Assembly (NCBI GenBank): GCA_903885895.1
Contig: CAISKC010000164.1
Location: forward strand, 1-8,572
From: an uncultured Legionella sp.
Lineage (GTDB): Bacteria > Pseudomonadota > Gammaproteobacteria > Legionellales > Legionellaceae
Length of the DNA stretch: 8,572 nt
Direction of reading: 5' to 3'
Part shown: one piece after another, positions 1 to 6,217 of the stretch
Numbering within the stretch: the first letter of the stretch is position 1
Layout: the number at the start of each line of letters is the position of its first letter
Translations under genes and position numbers: made by a program
The notes under the pieces: model-generated
Seen by the model: only the letters and a program-made list of their open reading frames with translations
Database searches by the model: none
What the model was told of the DNA's origin: nothing

Positions 1-116
1 AAAAAATTATGAGGGGATACATCAGGGATGAGGGTAGATCAACCATGAGAATAGTTGGTTTTGTTAAACCAGTACGACACTAAATACAAATGATGTCCCA
101 CATGGCTAATAAAAAT

Positions 117-138
117 AATTACTGATATAATATTGGGT
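117..138 (+). promoter_or_regulatory. Extended -10 promoter of the aspartate aminotransferase gene
   Basis: A perfect TATAAT lies at 126-131 and is preceded by TG at 123-124, which makes an extended -10 element (TGaTATAAT). No good -35 box is present at the right distance, which is normal for extended -10 promoters. Transcription would start near 138, giving a leader of about 35 nt. That leader carries the Shine-Dalgarno GGAG at 162-165. Confidence 0.55.
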
Positions 139-172
139 CGTTACAAATGCCTAAATTTCTTGGAGTGGTATT

Positions 173-1357
173 ATGAGCTTTATGTGCTCCCATCGTGTTC
201 AACAAGTCAAAGCTTCCCCTACTTTGGTGGTGGCAGAAAAAGCTTCACAAATGCGTGCTGCTGGGAAAGATGTGATCAATCTAGGGGTGGGCGAACCCGA
301 TTTTGATACCCCAGAATATATCAAAGAAGCAGCGATTGCGGCATTACGAGCAGGCTTTACAAAATACACTGCAGTGGATGGTACGCCGGAATTAAAAGCA
401 GCGATTCAAGCTAAATTCAAACGTGACAATCATTTGGAATACAGCCCCGCGCAAATTTTAGTATCAGTAGGCGGCAAACAAAGTTGTTATAATTTATGCC
501 AAGCTTTATTGAACAAAGGCGATGAAGTGATTATTCCGGCGCCGTACTGGGTTTCTTATCCTGATATGGTCCTGCTAGCAGAAGGTGTGCCCGTTTTTAT
601 TGCTTCCACGCCGCAAACTCATTATAAAATCACACCAGAAGCATTAGCCAAAGCCATCACCTCGCGTACCAAATTAGTCATTTTCAATAGTCCAGCTAAT
701 CCTTCTGGGGTGGCTTATTCTTTAGAAGAATTGAAAGCGTTGGGAGACGTTTTGTTGCGACATCCACAAGTTTTGGTTGCGACGGACGACATGTACGAAC
801 ATATTTTGTGGAATAAACCGTTTGTGAATATTCTTAATGCGTGTCCCGAACTTTATGATAGAACCATTGTGCTCAATGGTGTGTCGAAAGCTTATGCGAT
901 GACTGGTTTTCGGATTGGTTATGCTGCAGGCCCCAGTGCGTTGATCAAAGCGATGAAGACCATCCAGTCACAATCTACGTCAAATCCTTGCTCTATTGCG
1001 CAAAAGGCGTCGGTTGCAGCGTTAAATGGCGGATTGGAGAGTATCAATACGATGGTGCAAGCGTTCCAAGAGCGTCATACCTACGTTGTCAGTCGCCTCC
1101 GAGCTATGTCTGGTGTCGAAGTGATTCCAGCGGATGGAACTTTTTATATCTTCCCCAGTGTTCAAACCATTATAGAAAAACGCGGTTTTGCCAATGATCT
1201 AGAATTTTCTGAGCGTTTATTAACGGACGAAGGGTTAGCAGTGGTACCAGGGTCAGCTTTTGGTATTGAGGGTTGCATTCGCTTATCGTTTGCGGTTAGC
1301 ATGGAAACACTACGCGATGCGCTGGATCGTTTAGAGAGGTTTGCCAAAGGTTCTTAA
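173..1357 (+). CDS. aspB: Aspartate aminotransferase, PLP-dependent class I/II fold
   Basis: This enzyme moves the amino group between aspartate and 2-oxoglutarate, giving oxaloacetate and glutamate in the cytosol. At 394 residues it has the usual length of the Ib subgroup (AspB/AatA type), not the E. coli AspC subgroup. Visible landmarks are GEPDFDTP at 40-47, the substrate-stacking Trp126 in PYW, the NSPANPSG loop at 172-179 with Asn176, Asp205 and Tyr208 contacting the cofactor, the Schiff-base Lys239 in NGVSKAYAMTGFRIGY, the phosphate-binding Arg247, and the carboxylate-binding Arg370 in RLSF. The start at 173 is favoured over the in-frame ATG at 182 because GGAG at 162-165 lies 7 nt before it. 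The gene is followed at 62 bp by tRNA-Asn on the same strand. The subgroup is recognised by motif; exact substrate preference (aspartate versus other amino donors) is inferred. Confidence 0.93.
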   Translation: MSFMCSHRVQQVKASPTLVVAEKASQMRAAGKDVINLGVGEPDFDTPEYIKEAAIAALRAGFTKYTAVDGTPELKAAIQAKFKRDNHLEYSPAQILVSVGGKQSCYNLCQALLNKGDEVIIPAPYWVSYPDMVLLAEGVPVFIASTPQTHYKITPEALAKAITSRTKLVIFNSPANPSGVAYSLEELKALGDVLLRHPQVLVATDDMYEHILWNKPFVNILNACPELYDRTIVLNGVSKAYAMTGFRIGYAAGPSALIKAMKTIQSQSTSNPCSIAQKASVAALNGGLESINTMVQAFQERHTYVVSRLRAMSGVEVIPADGTFYIFPSVQTIIEKRGFANDLEFSERLLTDEGLAVVPGSAFGIEGCIRLSFAVSMETLRDALDRLERFAKGS

Positions 1358-1379
1358 AGAGATTTTTTTATAAGAAAAC

Positions 1380-1408
1380 TTGACCAGAACTTATAATAGA
1401 TTTAAAAT
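1380..1408 (+). promoter_or_regulatory. Promoter of tRNA-Asn
   Basis: A -35 box TTGACC (1380-1385) and a -10 box TAAAAT (1403-1408) are separated by exactly 17 nt, each one mismatch from consensus. The predicted transcription start near 1415 lies a few bases before the tRNA 5' end at 1419. A second perfect TATAAT at 1392-1397 has no usable -35 partner and may be an alternative. The tRNA therefore seems able to be transcribed independently of the aminotransferase gene. Confidence 0.6.
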
Positions 1409-1418
1409 CCGCCTTTAT

Positions 1419-1494
1419 TCCCCGGTAGCTCAGTCGGTAGAGCGAATGACTGTTAATCATTATGTCGGCGGTTCAAGTCCGTCCCGGGGAGCCA
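1419..1494 (+). tRNA. tRNA-Asn (anticodon GTT)
   Basis: A full 76-nt cloverleaf can be folded. The acceptor stem TCCCCGG (1419-1425) pairs with CCGGGGA (1484-1490). The D stem is GCTC/GAGC (1428-1431, 1440-1443). The anticodon stem AATGA/TCATT (1445-1449, 1457-1461) encloses the loop CTGTTAA with anticodon GTT at 1452-1454. The T stem GGCGG/CCGTC (1467-1471, 1479-1483) carries one G-U pair and encloses TTCAAGT. The discriminator is G at 1491 and the CCA end (1492-1494) is encoded. It reads Asn codons AAC and AAU. The 3' end lies only 37 bp from the end of an accessory ATPase gene on the opposite strand. Confidence 0.97.
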
Positions 1495-1531
1495 TATTTT
1501 GCAGGTTTATTCCTGAGACATCGGTTACAAA

Positions 1532-2674
1532 TCAAATGATGTCCCCATCCCAAAGCCGTTTGAGAAAATTTTCCCAGGGAAGAATGTATATCCCTTCTTC
1601 TTTGAGTGCAATGGGATCCTGACTGACCATATAATATTTTTCTATTTTGTTTTCCTGCATTAAATAGCGCAGACCTTTTAACTGTTTGGATGATATTTTT
1701 TTTGCGGCTTTTACTTCGATTGCCACCCGATCGCCAATAATAAAGTCGACTTCATGCCCCTCGGATGTTCGCCAAAAACAGAGAGGTAGTTTTTTTCTAA
1801 AGTAACTGATATAAGCACGAAGCTCCATAGCAATAAAGTGTTCAAATGCTTGTCCAAATAAATCCGTTTGATCAGGAATAGCATATATGCCAGCAAGCCT
1901 GTTTTTTACTCCGGTATCAAAGTAATAAAAACGCGCGGTGGCTACTGCTTTCCTTTTGATGGAATGTTGCCATGGCAGGACAGAAAATCCTAAAAAGCTA
2001 TCTTCTAAAATTTGATAATACTCTCGCAAAGTCATGCTACTTACGCCTGCATCATTTGCAATGGACGTAAAATTCAATGTGGAACCGCTTGTTAATGCAG
2101 ATAATTGTAAAAAGCGGCTGAATGCGGGTAAGTTTTTTACTAAGGCTTCTGCTTTAATTTCTTCTTCTAAATAAGTATGCACATAAGCATCTAAATCTTC
2201 TTCGGGCTCGTCACTTAATACCACCATGGGTAACCCGCCATATTGTAGGTAGTGAGGTAAGTCAAAATTTGTAAACTCATGATAAGATAATGGGAATAAT
2301 TCTGCCTGACGTGCCCGGCCGGCCAATAAATTTACTCCTTGGCGTTTTAATTTGCGAGCGCTACTAGCTGTTAATAAAAATCGGGTTTGATTCTTCTCAA
2401 TCAGTCGATGCACCTCATTTAATAGTTCAGGGACACGTTGTATTTCATCAATAACTACAAACGGTTTTTCGTTAAGGGCTATCATTGACTCAATTTGACT
2501 TGGATTCCCCATGAGTCTCATGTATGTTTCTGAATGTAGCAAGTCAATGATTAGAGCTTGGTCGCCTAAATCATTCTTAATCAGTGAGGATTTTCCAGTG
2601 GCTCGAGGCCCAAATAAAAAATGGGATTTTTTATCCATCAGCTGTTTTAAATTAAGAATTCGATTAATGAACAT
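1532..2674 (-). CDS. AAA_14 / DUF4143 ATPase with C-terminal PD-(D/E)XK-like domain
   Basis: This is a 380-residue P-loop ATPase of the AAA_14 plus DUF4143 architecture, a family abundant in accessory genomes whose function is not settled. The Walker A motif is GPRATGKSS (22-30, Lys28). Walker B is FVVIDEIQ with Asp76-Glu77, followed by the typical QRVPELL segment. A sensor-like TASSA occurs at 102-106 and LAGRA near 118-122. The middle part resembles a winged-helix region (about 180-260). The C-terminal third has a PD-(D/E)XK-like pattern: Glu278, Asp310 in EVDF, then Glu320 and Lys322 in IEVKA. Whether it cuts DNA is unknown. The length is normal and nothing is broken. The gene is monocistronic, converges on tRNA-Asn, and its promoter overlaps a strong palindrome that suggests repression, perhaps by its own product. 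The family is certain; the role is not assigned. Confidence 0.9.
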   Translation of the reverse strand: MFINRILNLKQLMDKKSHFLFGPRATGKSSLIKNDLGDQALIIDLLHSETYMRLMGNPSQIESMIALNEKPFVVIDEIQRVPELLNEVHRLIEKNQTRFLLTASSARKLKRQGVNLLAGRARQAELFPLSYHEFTNFDLPHYLQYGGLPMVVLSDEPEEDLDAYVHTYLEEEIKAEALVKNLPAFSRFLQLSALTSGSTLNFTSIANDAGVSSMTLREYYQILEDSFLGFSVLPWQHSIKRKAVATARFYYFDTGVKNRLAGIYAIPDQTDLFGQAFEHFIAMELRAYISYFRKKLPLCFWRTSEGHEVDFIIGDRVAIEVKAAKKISSKQLKGLRYLMQENKIEKYYMVSQDPIALKEEGIYILPWENFLKRLWDGDII

Positions 2675-2683
2675 TGAAATAAC

Positions 2684-2714
2684 CTATAATTTAAAGTCAT
2701 ACTTTAAATTATAG
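2684..2714. promoter_or_regulatory. Perfect 14-bp palindrome overlapping the ATPase promoter
   Basis: CTATAATTTAAAGT (2684-2697), a CAT spacer (2698-2700) and ACTTTAAATTATAG (2701-2714) form a perfect inverted repeat. On the - strand the right arm contains an extended -10 box TGCTATAAT (2716-2708), which places the transcription start near 2700, the centre of the palindrome. The ATPase start codon follows 10 bp beyond the left arm. This is the classical geometry of an operator that blocks its own promoter. The binding protein is unknown. Confidence 0.6.
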
Positions 2715-2721
2715 CAAAAAA

Positions 2722-2746
2722 TATAAAGCATGACTTTGAATTTTAG
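2722..2746. promoter_or_regulatory. Second, degenerate operator-like dyad upstream of the ATPase gene
   Basis: ACTTTGAATTTTAG (2733-2746) matches the 2701-2714 half-site at 12 of 14 positions. It pairs with a poorer left half to give AAAG-N5-CTTT centred at 2731. The perfect palindrome has the same AAAG-N5-CTTT core centred at 2699. The 32-bp distance is about three helical turns, so two bound dimers would sit on the same face of the DNA. Confidence 0.4.
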
Positions 2747-2817
2747 GATAAAGCATAGGAAAATGACGCATGTTTTATTGGTTCGATTAGAAAAACTCTG
2801 TTTTTTTAACAATGTTA

Positions 2818-2977
2818 GGGTCTGTTGACAATTTATCTCCGGAAGCCCTACGTCCCGCGGTGTGTCCGCGGGATCCAGCGATTTTGAATAATGAAAAGAC
2901 TTATTGCACTGATAAAGATCGAGCTGGATCTTGCGGACACGCCGCGGGACGTAAGTATTTGAATTGTCAACAGACTC
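2818..2977. mobile_element. MITE-like non-autonomous element, 160 bp, TA-flanked
   Basis: The ends are terminal inverted repeats: GGGTCTGTTGACAATT on the left (2818-2833) and AATTGTCAACAGACTC on the right (2962-2977), which match at 15 of 16 positions. Both ends are flanked by TA (2816-2817 and 2978-2979), as expected for a TA target duplication. No transposase is encoded, so mobilisation would need one in trans. TA duplication is typical of IS630/Tc1 relatives and of the IS427 group of IS5, and the GAG/GGG tips fit the latter slightly better. The family is not resolved. The interior is almost filled by a large GC-rich hairpin. The element lies in the gap between two accessory genes on the - strand. 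Confidence 0.6.
2849..2953. repeat. GC-rich imperfect palindrome inside the MITE
   Basis: A 31-nt left arm (2849-2879, starting TACGTCCCGCGG) is complementary at 28 of 31 positions to a right arm (2923-2953), with a 43-nt loop. The left arm holds a smaller perfect hairpin, CCCGCGG-TGTGT-CCGCGGG (2854-2872), which is partly lost in the right arm by two changes. The GC content is far above that of the surroundings. The core resembles the dispersed CCGCGG hairpin repeats seen in some intracellular bacteria. That resemblance is from memory and untested. Confidence 0.6.
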
Positions 2978-3046
2978 TAGTGTGTGATAGCAGTACATCT
3001 CCATTCCCATCTTATGGGTTTTTGAGCAAATCATTTTCGCATTAGA

Positions 3047-4504
3047 TTACGCTGTGTAAACTAATGCATTCTGCGGGCAGTCATATACATACAGATATAA
3101 CATAAAATCAGTGCTCCATAGATGATTGGGCTGAGAGCTATATGTTTTTTTCAAATTGCAAGTTTTGAATAAGATCGTTGTATCCTCTAAAGGAACATAA
3201 GATAAATAAATAAAGTCTTTTGTCGTATTGGAGTCGGCTTGTTTCAAAGAGGATTGCCACCAATAATAGTATTGATGCCCCGCATCAAGATTCGTAGCGT
3301 AAATAATGGGATGAGGTAGTAAAAAATAAGCTGCTGCTGCACCCAAATCAAGATTTGAGACAAAAATGGGTTTGTCTTGATATAGCTGGGGTGGAATTTT
3401 ATGTAACATATCCTGTGTTGCGGAAACAGCGCCCCATGGTCCTTGATGGGTGATGAGTGTTTTGGGTAAGCCGCTTATCAAAACTCCAAGTCCGGCCACT
3501 ATTATGGGATAAAAATACTTTTTTTTCAGATAAGGTTTAAAAACTCTATCATGTAAAGGTGCTAAATAATTGGCTATCAATATGGCTCCCGTATAAAAAA
3601 AGGGCGCACTCCAGTTTCTTTGCGTAGGGCTAAAATAAGCGCTGATAAGAAAAAAAACAAATACAAAAATAGTTGGAAACAATAAAACACCATAAATGGG
3701 TGATTTTAAAATGCTCTGTCTTTTTTTCCATATCATGACCCACAAAGCGATAAAATACAGATTGTAACTGATGATATGATTGAATAGATAAGATGTGATT
3801 TGAGTAACATGTTGCGTTGAAGCGGTTTTATGAAAGCCATGTCCTAATTGATACGCAAAAGAAGCCCAATGATGTTGATAATTCCAGATCAATACAGGTG
3901 AGAAAAGCAAACAAGCAATGCTTGTCCCTAAATAAAAATGCATGCTATTAAAAATAAATCGATAGGGTCGATAGTAAAGGCTTGTCAGCAATAGACTCAC
4001 GACCAGGAGTGCGCCTACATAGTGTGAGAGTAATAGCAGCCCTATGCTCATACCACAGTAATAATAATCTCGCGTTCTTTTCTGAGTGATTAAATTAATA
4101 AAACAATAAAAACTTAAGCTCCAAAAAAGAATCATCACGGTATTGTACGTTACTTGTAAGATAAGAAAACGTAATACCCCTGGTGTTAATAACCAAAGCA
4201 TTGAGGCATAATTTGCAGTGACTCTATCAAAAAGAAGGAATGCTGTCCGCCAAATTAGCATAGTAGTGATGGCCAACGTGCTTAAACCAAATAAAAATAA
4301 AGAAAATTCGCGGACTCCAAATAATGCTGTATAAAGACGAAAAACATAAGCGATCAGAGGTGGCCCATCAAAATAAGATAGCTGCAGGTGTTGACTCCAG
4401 TTTAGATAATAGTAGGAATCAGGGCAAAGCCTACCGCCATAAAATAGACAAGCTAAAAATAAAAAATATAGGAAAAAAAAGAAGGACGGAGTACGAACAG
4501 TCAT
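3047..4504 (-). CDS. Integral-membrane glycosyltransferase, GT39/PMT_2 (ArnT-like) family
   Basis: This 485-residue protein should transfer a sugar from a polyprenyl-phosphate carrier to an acceptor on the outer face of the inner membrane. The family signatures are a first membrane segment (about 7-23), then CPDSYYYLNWSQHLQL with the catalytic-type Asp29, then YFDGPPLIAY (45-53), SPVLIWNYQHHWASFAYQL (202-220) and RNWSAPFF (296-303). About ten membrane helices reach residue 350, followed by a soluble C-terminal part of about 135 residues. Usual family forms are D-E-x-Y-Y and D-H-P-P-L; here Glu is replaced by Ser30 and His by Gly47. Length is normal. The start has only a weak TTGAG upstream. 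The gene follows the hydrolase-like gene by 89 bp on the same strand and may use its own promoter in that gap. Acceptor and sugar cannot be told; lipid A, a polysaccharide or a protein are all possible. Confidence 0.85.
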   Translation of the reverse strand: MTVRTPSFFFFLYFLFLACLFYGGRLCPDSYYYLNWSQHLQLSYFDGPPLIAYVFRLYTALFGVREFSLFLFGLSTLAITTMLIWRTAFLLFDRVTANYASMLWLLTPGVLRFLILQVTYNTVMILFWSLSFYCFINLITQKRTRDYYYCGMSIGLLLLSHYVGALLVVSLLLTSLYYRPYRFIFNSMHFYLGTSIACLLFSPVLIWNYQHHWASFAYQLGHGFHKTASTQHVTQITSYLFNHIISYNLYFIALWVMIWKKRQSILKSPIYGVLLFPTIFVFVFFLISAYFSPTQRNWSAPFFYTGAILIANYLAPLHDRVFKPYLKKKYFYPIIVAGLGVLISGLPKTLITHQGPWGAVSATQDMLHKIPPQLYQDKPIFVSNLDLGAAAAYFLLPHPIIYATNLDAGHQYYYWWQSSLKQADSNTTKDFIYLSYVPLEDTTILFKTCNLKKTYSSQPNHLWSTDFMLYLYVYDCPQNALVYTA

Positions 4505-4537
4505 TGCCTACTATCTCAATGATCACAGTGGAGGGTC

Positions 4538-4565
4538 ATTGTACAAGTTAAGGATATAAAATCAA
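4538..4565 (-). promoter_or_regulatory. Possible promoter of the glycosyltransferase gene
   Basis: Read on the - strand, TTGATT (4565-4560) and TACAAT (4543-4538) are separated by 16 nt, with TG directly before the -10 box. Transcription would start near 4531, about 27 nt before the start codon at 4504. It lies between two co-oriented genes, so the glycosyltransferase need not depend on readthrough from the hydrolase-like gene. Confidence 0.4.
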
Positions 4566-4593
4566 GATAACTGTTCCAAATCTACTCCGTTAA

Positions 4594-5718
4594 TTACTTA
4601 AACCAATTATAAATAACATCAACAGAAAATTGATGATACTGGCACCATTCGTCAATCAATTCTTTATCTAATTCACGAGGGATGTCATGTACCCCATTTG
4701 TGTATTGGGTCTCGATAAGAGACAAGGCAGCAATGTTATGTAAATAAAATTCCGGATCAATATATCGGATAGGTGTGGGGTCATTCAAAACAAAATTGAC
4801 GGGTTTTTTCTGATTTAAGACTTCTTCCTGAGAAAACTGGGGCCCAAATTCATCATAAACCCCCAAATTTGCTAAAATTTTATCCTTGAACCATGCATGA
4901 GGGTAGGCATTCATAATAGCTGCTTTCCCTGTCGCGGTCACAACGATGTCTGCTTGCTGTAGTGCTGTTTGCAAAGCTTGTAAATTCTGCGGGTCGACTG
5001 TTTCAATACCTAACTCTTTTGCAAGCGTGCGTTGATGTGCAGAAATCTCCACGACTACTACGGGCACGTTATGTTGCACACAGAAAAAAGCTAATCCTCT
5101 ACCTATTTTTCCGAAACCAAAAATAACCCAAGATTTGGTTGCAGGATTGATGCCGGTAAGTTGTGAGATGGCAGCATGACTGCTTTCCGCACATCCAAAT
5201 ACCGTTTCAAGTTGCTTGGTAAAAGTTGGGTCGATACTGAGCACAGGAAAACCGGGTGGATGTTGACGATAATAATAATCGCCAGATCCAGTTAATTCGA
5301 TAGCGCCAATTTTGGGTAAACCTAGAGCTTGATACAGCTGTGCACCGCAGTCAAAATACAGGTCAAATTTTTCAGTAGCTATGGTTTGAAGTTCGGGAAC
5401 ATATCGAATACCAGCGGTTTGCAAAGCTTCAACCGCTGCCGGCTGTGCTGCACAAAAAGAACTGGGATTCGTCACCGTAACCTCTGCTCCCGCAGCGATC
5501 AAACAAGCGATTTTTAATAAAGTATTTGTCACAACTGGGACATGATGGACAACACGTAATCCAGCGAGGGGGCGCGTTTCTTCCCATTCAGAGAATTGCT
5601 TATGCATGAAGGGGGCATCGGTTTGAGGATATTGATTAAAGTATTTTAATAGGGCTTGAGGCATCAGTAAGGCTCCATCAATAAAAAATAAAAATTGTGC
5701 TTCACAGTTCGGTACCAT
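4594..5718 (-). CDS. S-adenosylhomocysteine-hydrolase-like NAD-binding protein, atypical active site
   Basis: The fold pattern is that of adenosylhomocysteinase, which needs NAD and splits S-adenosylhomocysteine. Numbering from the upstream TTG at 5763, the Rossmann domain has VIFGFGKIGRG (213-223) and the ribose-binding Glu239 ending VVVVEI. Residues aligning by eye with catalytic positions of the human enzyme are His74 (H55), Asp138 (D131), Glu156 (E156) and Lys183 (K186). However, the G-H-x-(D/N)-x-E motif carrying His301 reads GVYDEFG, with Val302 in place of His, and the Lys-to-Asp190 segment is one residue short with Glu in place of Asp. At about 374-389 residues it is shorter than true hydrolases (about 430-470), and it lacks the C-terminal Lys-Tyr tail. 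The ATG at 5718 is chosen because the longer form needs a TTG start at 5763 with no Shine-Dalgarno. Either start overlaps the end of the SRPBCC remnant. It is probably a family paralogue with changed chemistry; its substrate is unknown. Confidence 0.8.
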   Translation of the reverse strand: MVPNCEAQFLFFIDGALLMPQALLKYFNQYPQTDAPFMHKQFSEWEETRPLAGLRVVHHVPVVTNTLLKIACLIAAGAEVTVTNPSSFCAAQPAAVEALQTAGIRYVPELQTIATEKFDLYFDCGAQLYQALGLPKIGAIELTGSGDYYYRQHPPGFPVLSIDPTFTKQLETVFGCAESSHAAISQLTGINPATKSWVIFGFGKIGRGLAFFCVQHNVPVVVVEISAHQRTLAKELGIETVDPQNLQALQTALQQADIVVTATGKAAIMNAYPHAWFKDKILANLGVYDEFGPQFSQEEVLNQKKPVNFVLNDPTPIRYIDPEFYLHNIAALSLIETQYTNGVHDIPRELDKELIDEWCQYHQFSVDVIYNWFK

Positions 5719-6137
5719 ACTCGGCAATGCTATCAAACCCTGCTTGAAAAACTTGTTGATCAATTGTTTGAATCAATTCATCTTTATTGGTGTTATAGAT
5801 CACAACAAAATCTGTCCACTATTCACAATGGCTGCTGTGTATATCATTCGCGGTTAACCGAATTCCGGCACGATAATTTTCTACGAGAAGGGTTCTTTCA
5901 AAATAGCATACTCAAAAGCATGGTTTTTGTCGTCTAATTTCAGGTATTCTTTTTTGACATAGCCTTCAGTTAAACTTAGATGCCGAATAATGCCGATGGA
6001 TTCATGGTCGTCTTTTCGATTTTTCCGGCTTTGATGGTGGGATGAAAATCAGTGAGTCCGTTTTTATTTGATTTCACATATGATTTTACAAATTGAGGTG
6101 CCATTATTTTTACGGTATGCTCCATTCCTATAAACAT
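5702..6137 (-). pseudogene. Decayed SRPBCC (polyketide cyclase/lipid-transport-like) gene
   Basis: Three - strand frames join into one protein of about 145 residues. The first piece includes GLTDFHPTIKAGKIEK, the second SIGIIRHLSLTEGYVKKEYL and LDDKNHAFEYAILKEPF, and the third LVENYRAGIRLTANDIHSS, WTDFVVIYNT and VFQAGFDSIAEYGTEL before TGA at 5704-5702. This order matches small SRPBCC proteins (W/F-H-P near the N-terminus, G-x-x-R-x-L, Y-x-I-x-x-x-P, W-x-x-x-F, then a C-terminal helix F-x-x-G-x-x-x-x). Lesions are a one-base loss in the A run at 6016-6013, a one-base loss near 5889-5885, and an in-frame TAG at 5821-5819 that fits CAG to TAG. The start is ATG at 6137 or the in-frame ATG at 6125. 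Its end overlaps the hydrolase-like gene, so the two were probably co-transcribed. Sequencing error could explain single lesions but hardly all three. Confidence 0.75.
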
Positions 6138-6217
6138 AAGGGCTCAATAATGTGCGCCGCCATTGAACAATTAAATACAGTACTTCAATCGATATATTAC
6201 CAAGTTGAGCGTTTGTG

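Larger units (their letters stand above)
2675..3046. other. Gene-free interval between the ATPase and glycosyltransferase genes
   Basis: This stretch holds the operator-like dyads of the ATPase gene, then about 70 bp of AT-rich DNA with no recognisable signal (2747-2815), then the MITE-like element, then about 70 bp up to the stop codon of the glycosyltransferase gene. Open frames here simply read through the palindromes and look like no known protein. No convincing terminator for the glycosyltransferase gene was found. Confidence 0.6.

Noticed and set aside
57..70. Hairpin GGTTT-TGTT-AAACC before the aminotransferase gene
   Set aside because: Five base pairs with no following T-run; too weak to call a terminator.
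1..83. Open + frame from the window start to TAA at 81-83, including a 24-codon ATG frame from 9
   Set aside because: Too short, no ribosome site, and no resemblance to a known protein end; it may be chance or the tail of a gene lying outside the window.
2849..2953. CRISPR-like or tandem repeat reading of the CCGCGG segments
   Set aside because: The copies are inverted, not direct, and there is no spacer series; a hairpin explains them fully.
3006..3023. CCCAT-CTT-ATGGG followed by TTTTT, terminator-like on the + strand
   Set aside because: No + strand gene ends here and the genes on both sides run on the - strand; the stem is only 5 bp.
5719..5763. N-terminal extension of the hydrolase-like protein from TTG at 5763
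   Set aside because: No Shine-Dalgarno precedes it, and these bases also encode the SRPBCC C-terminus (VFQAGFDSIAEYG) in another frame; kept only as an alternative.
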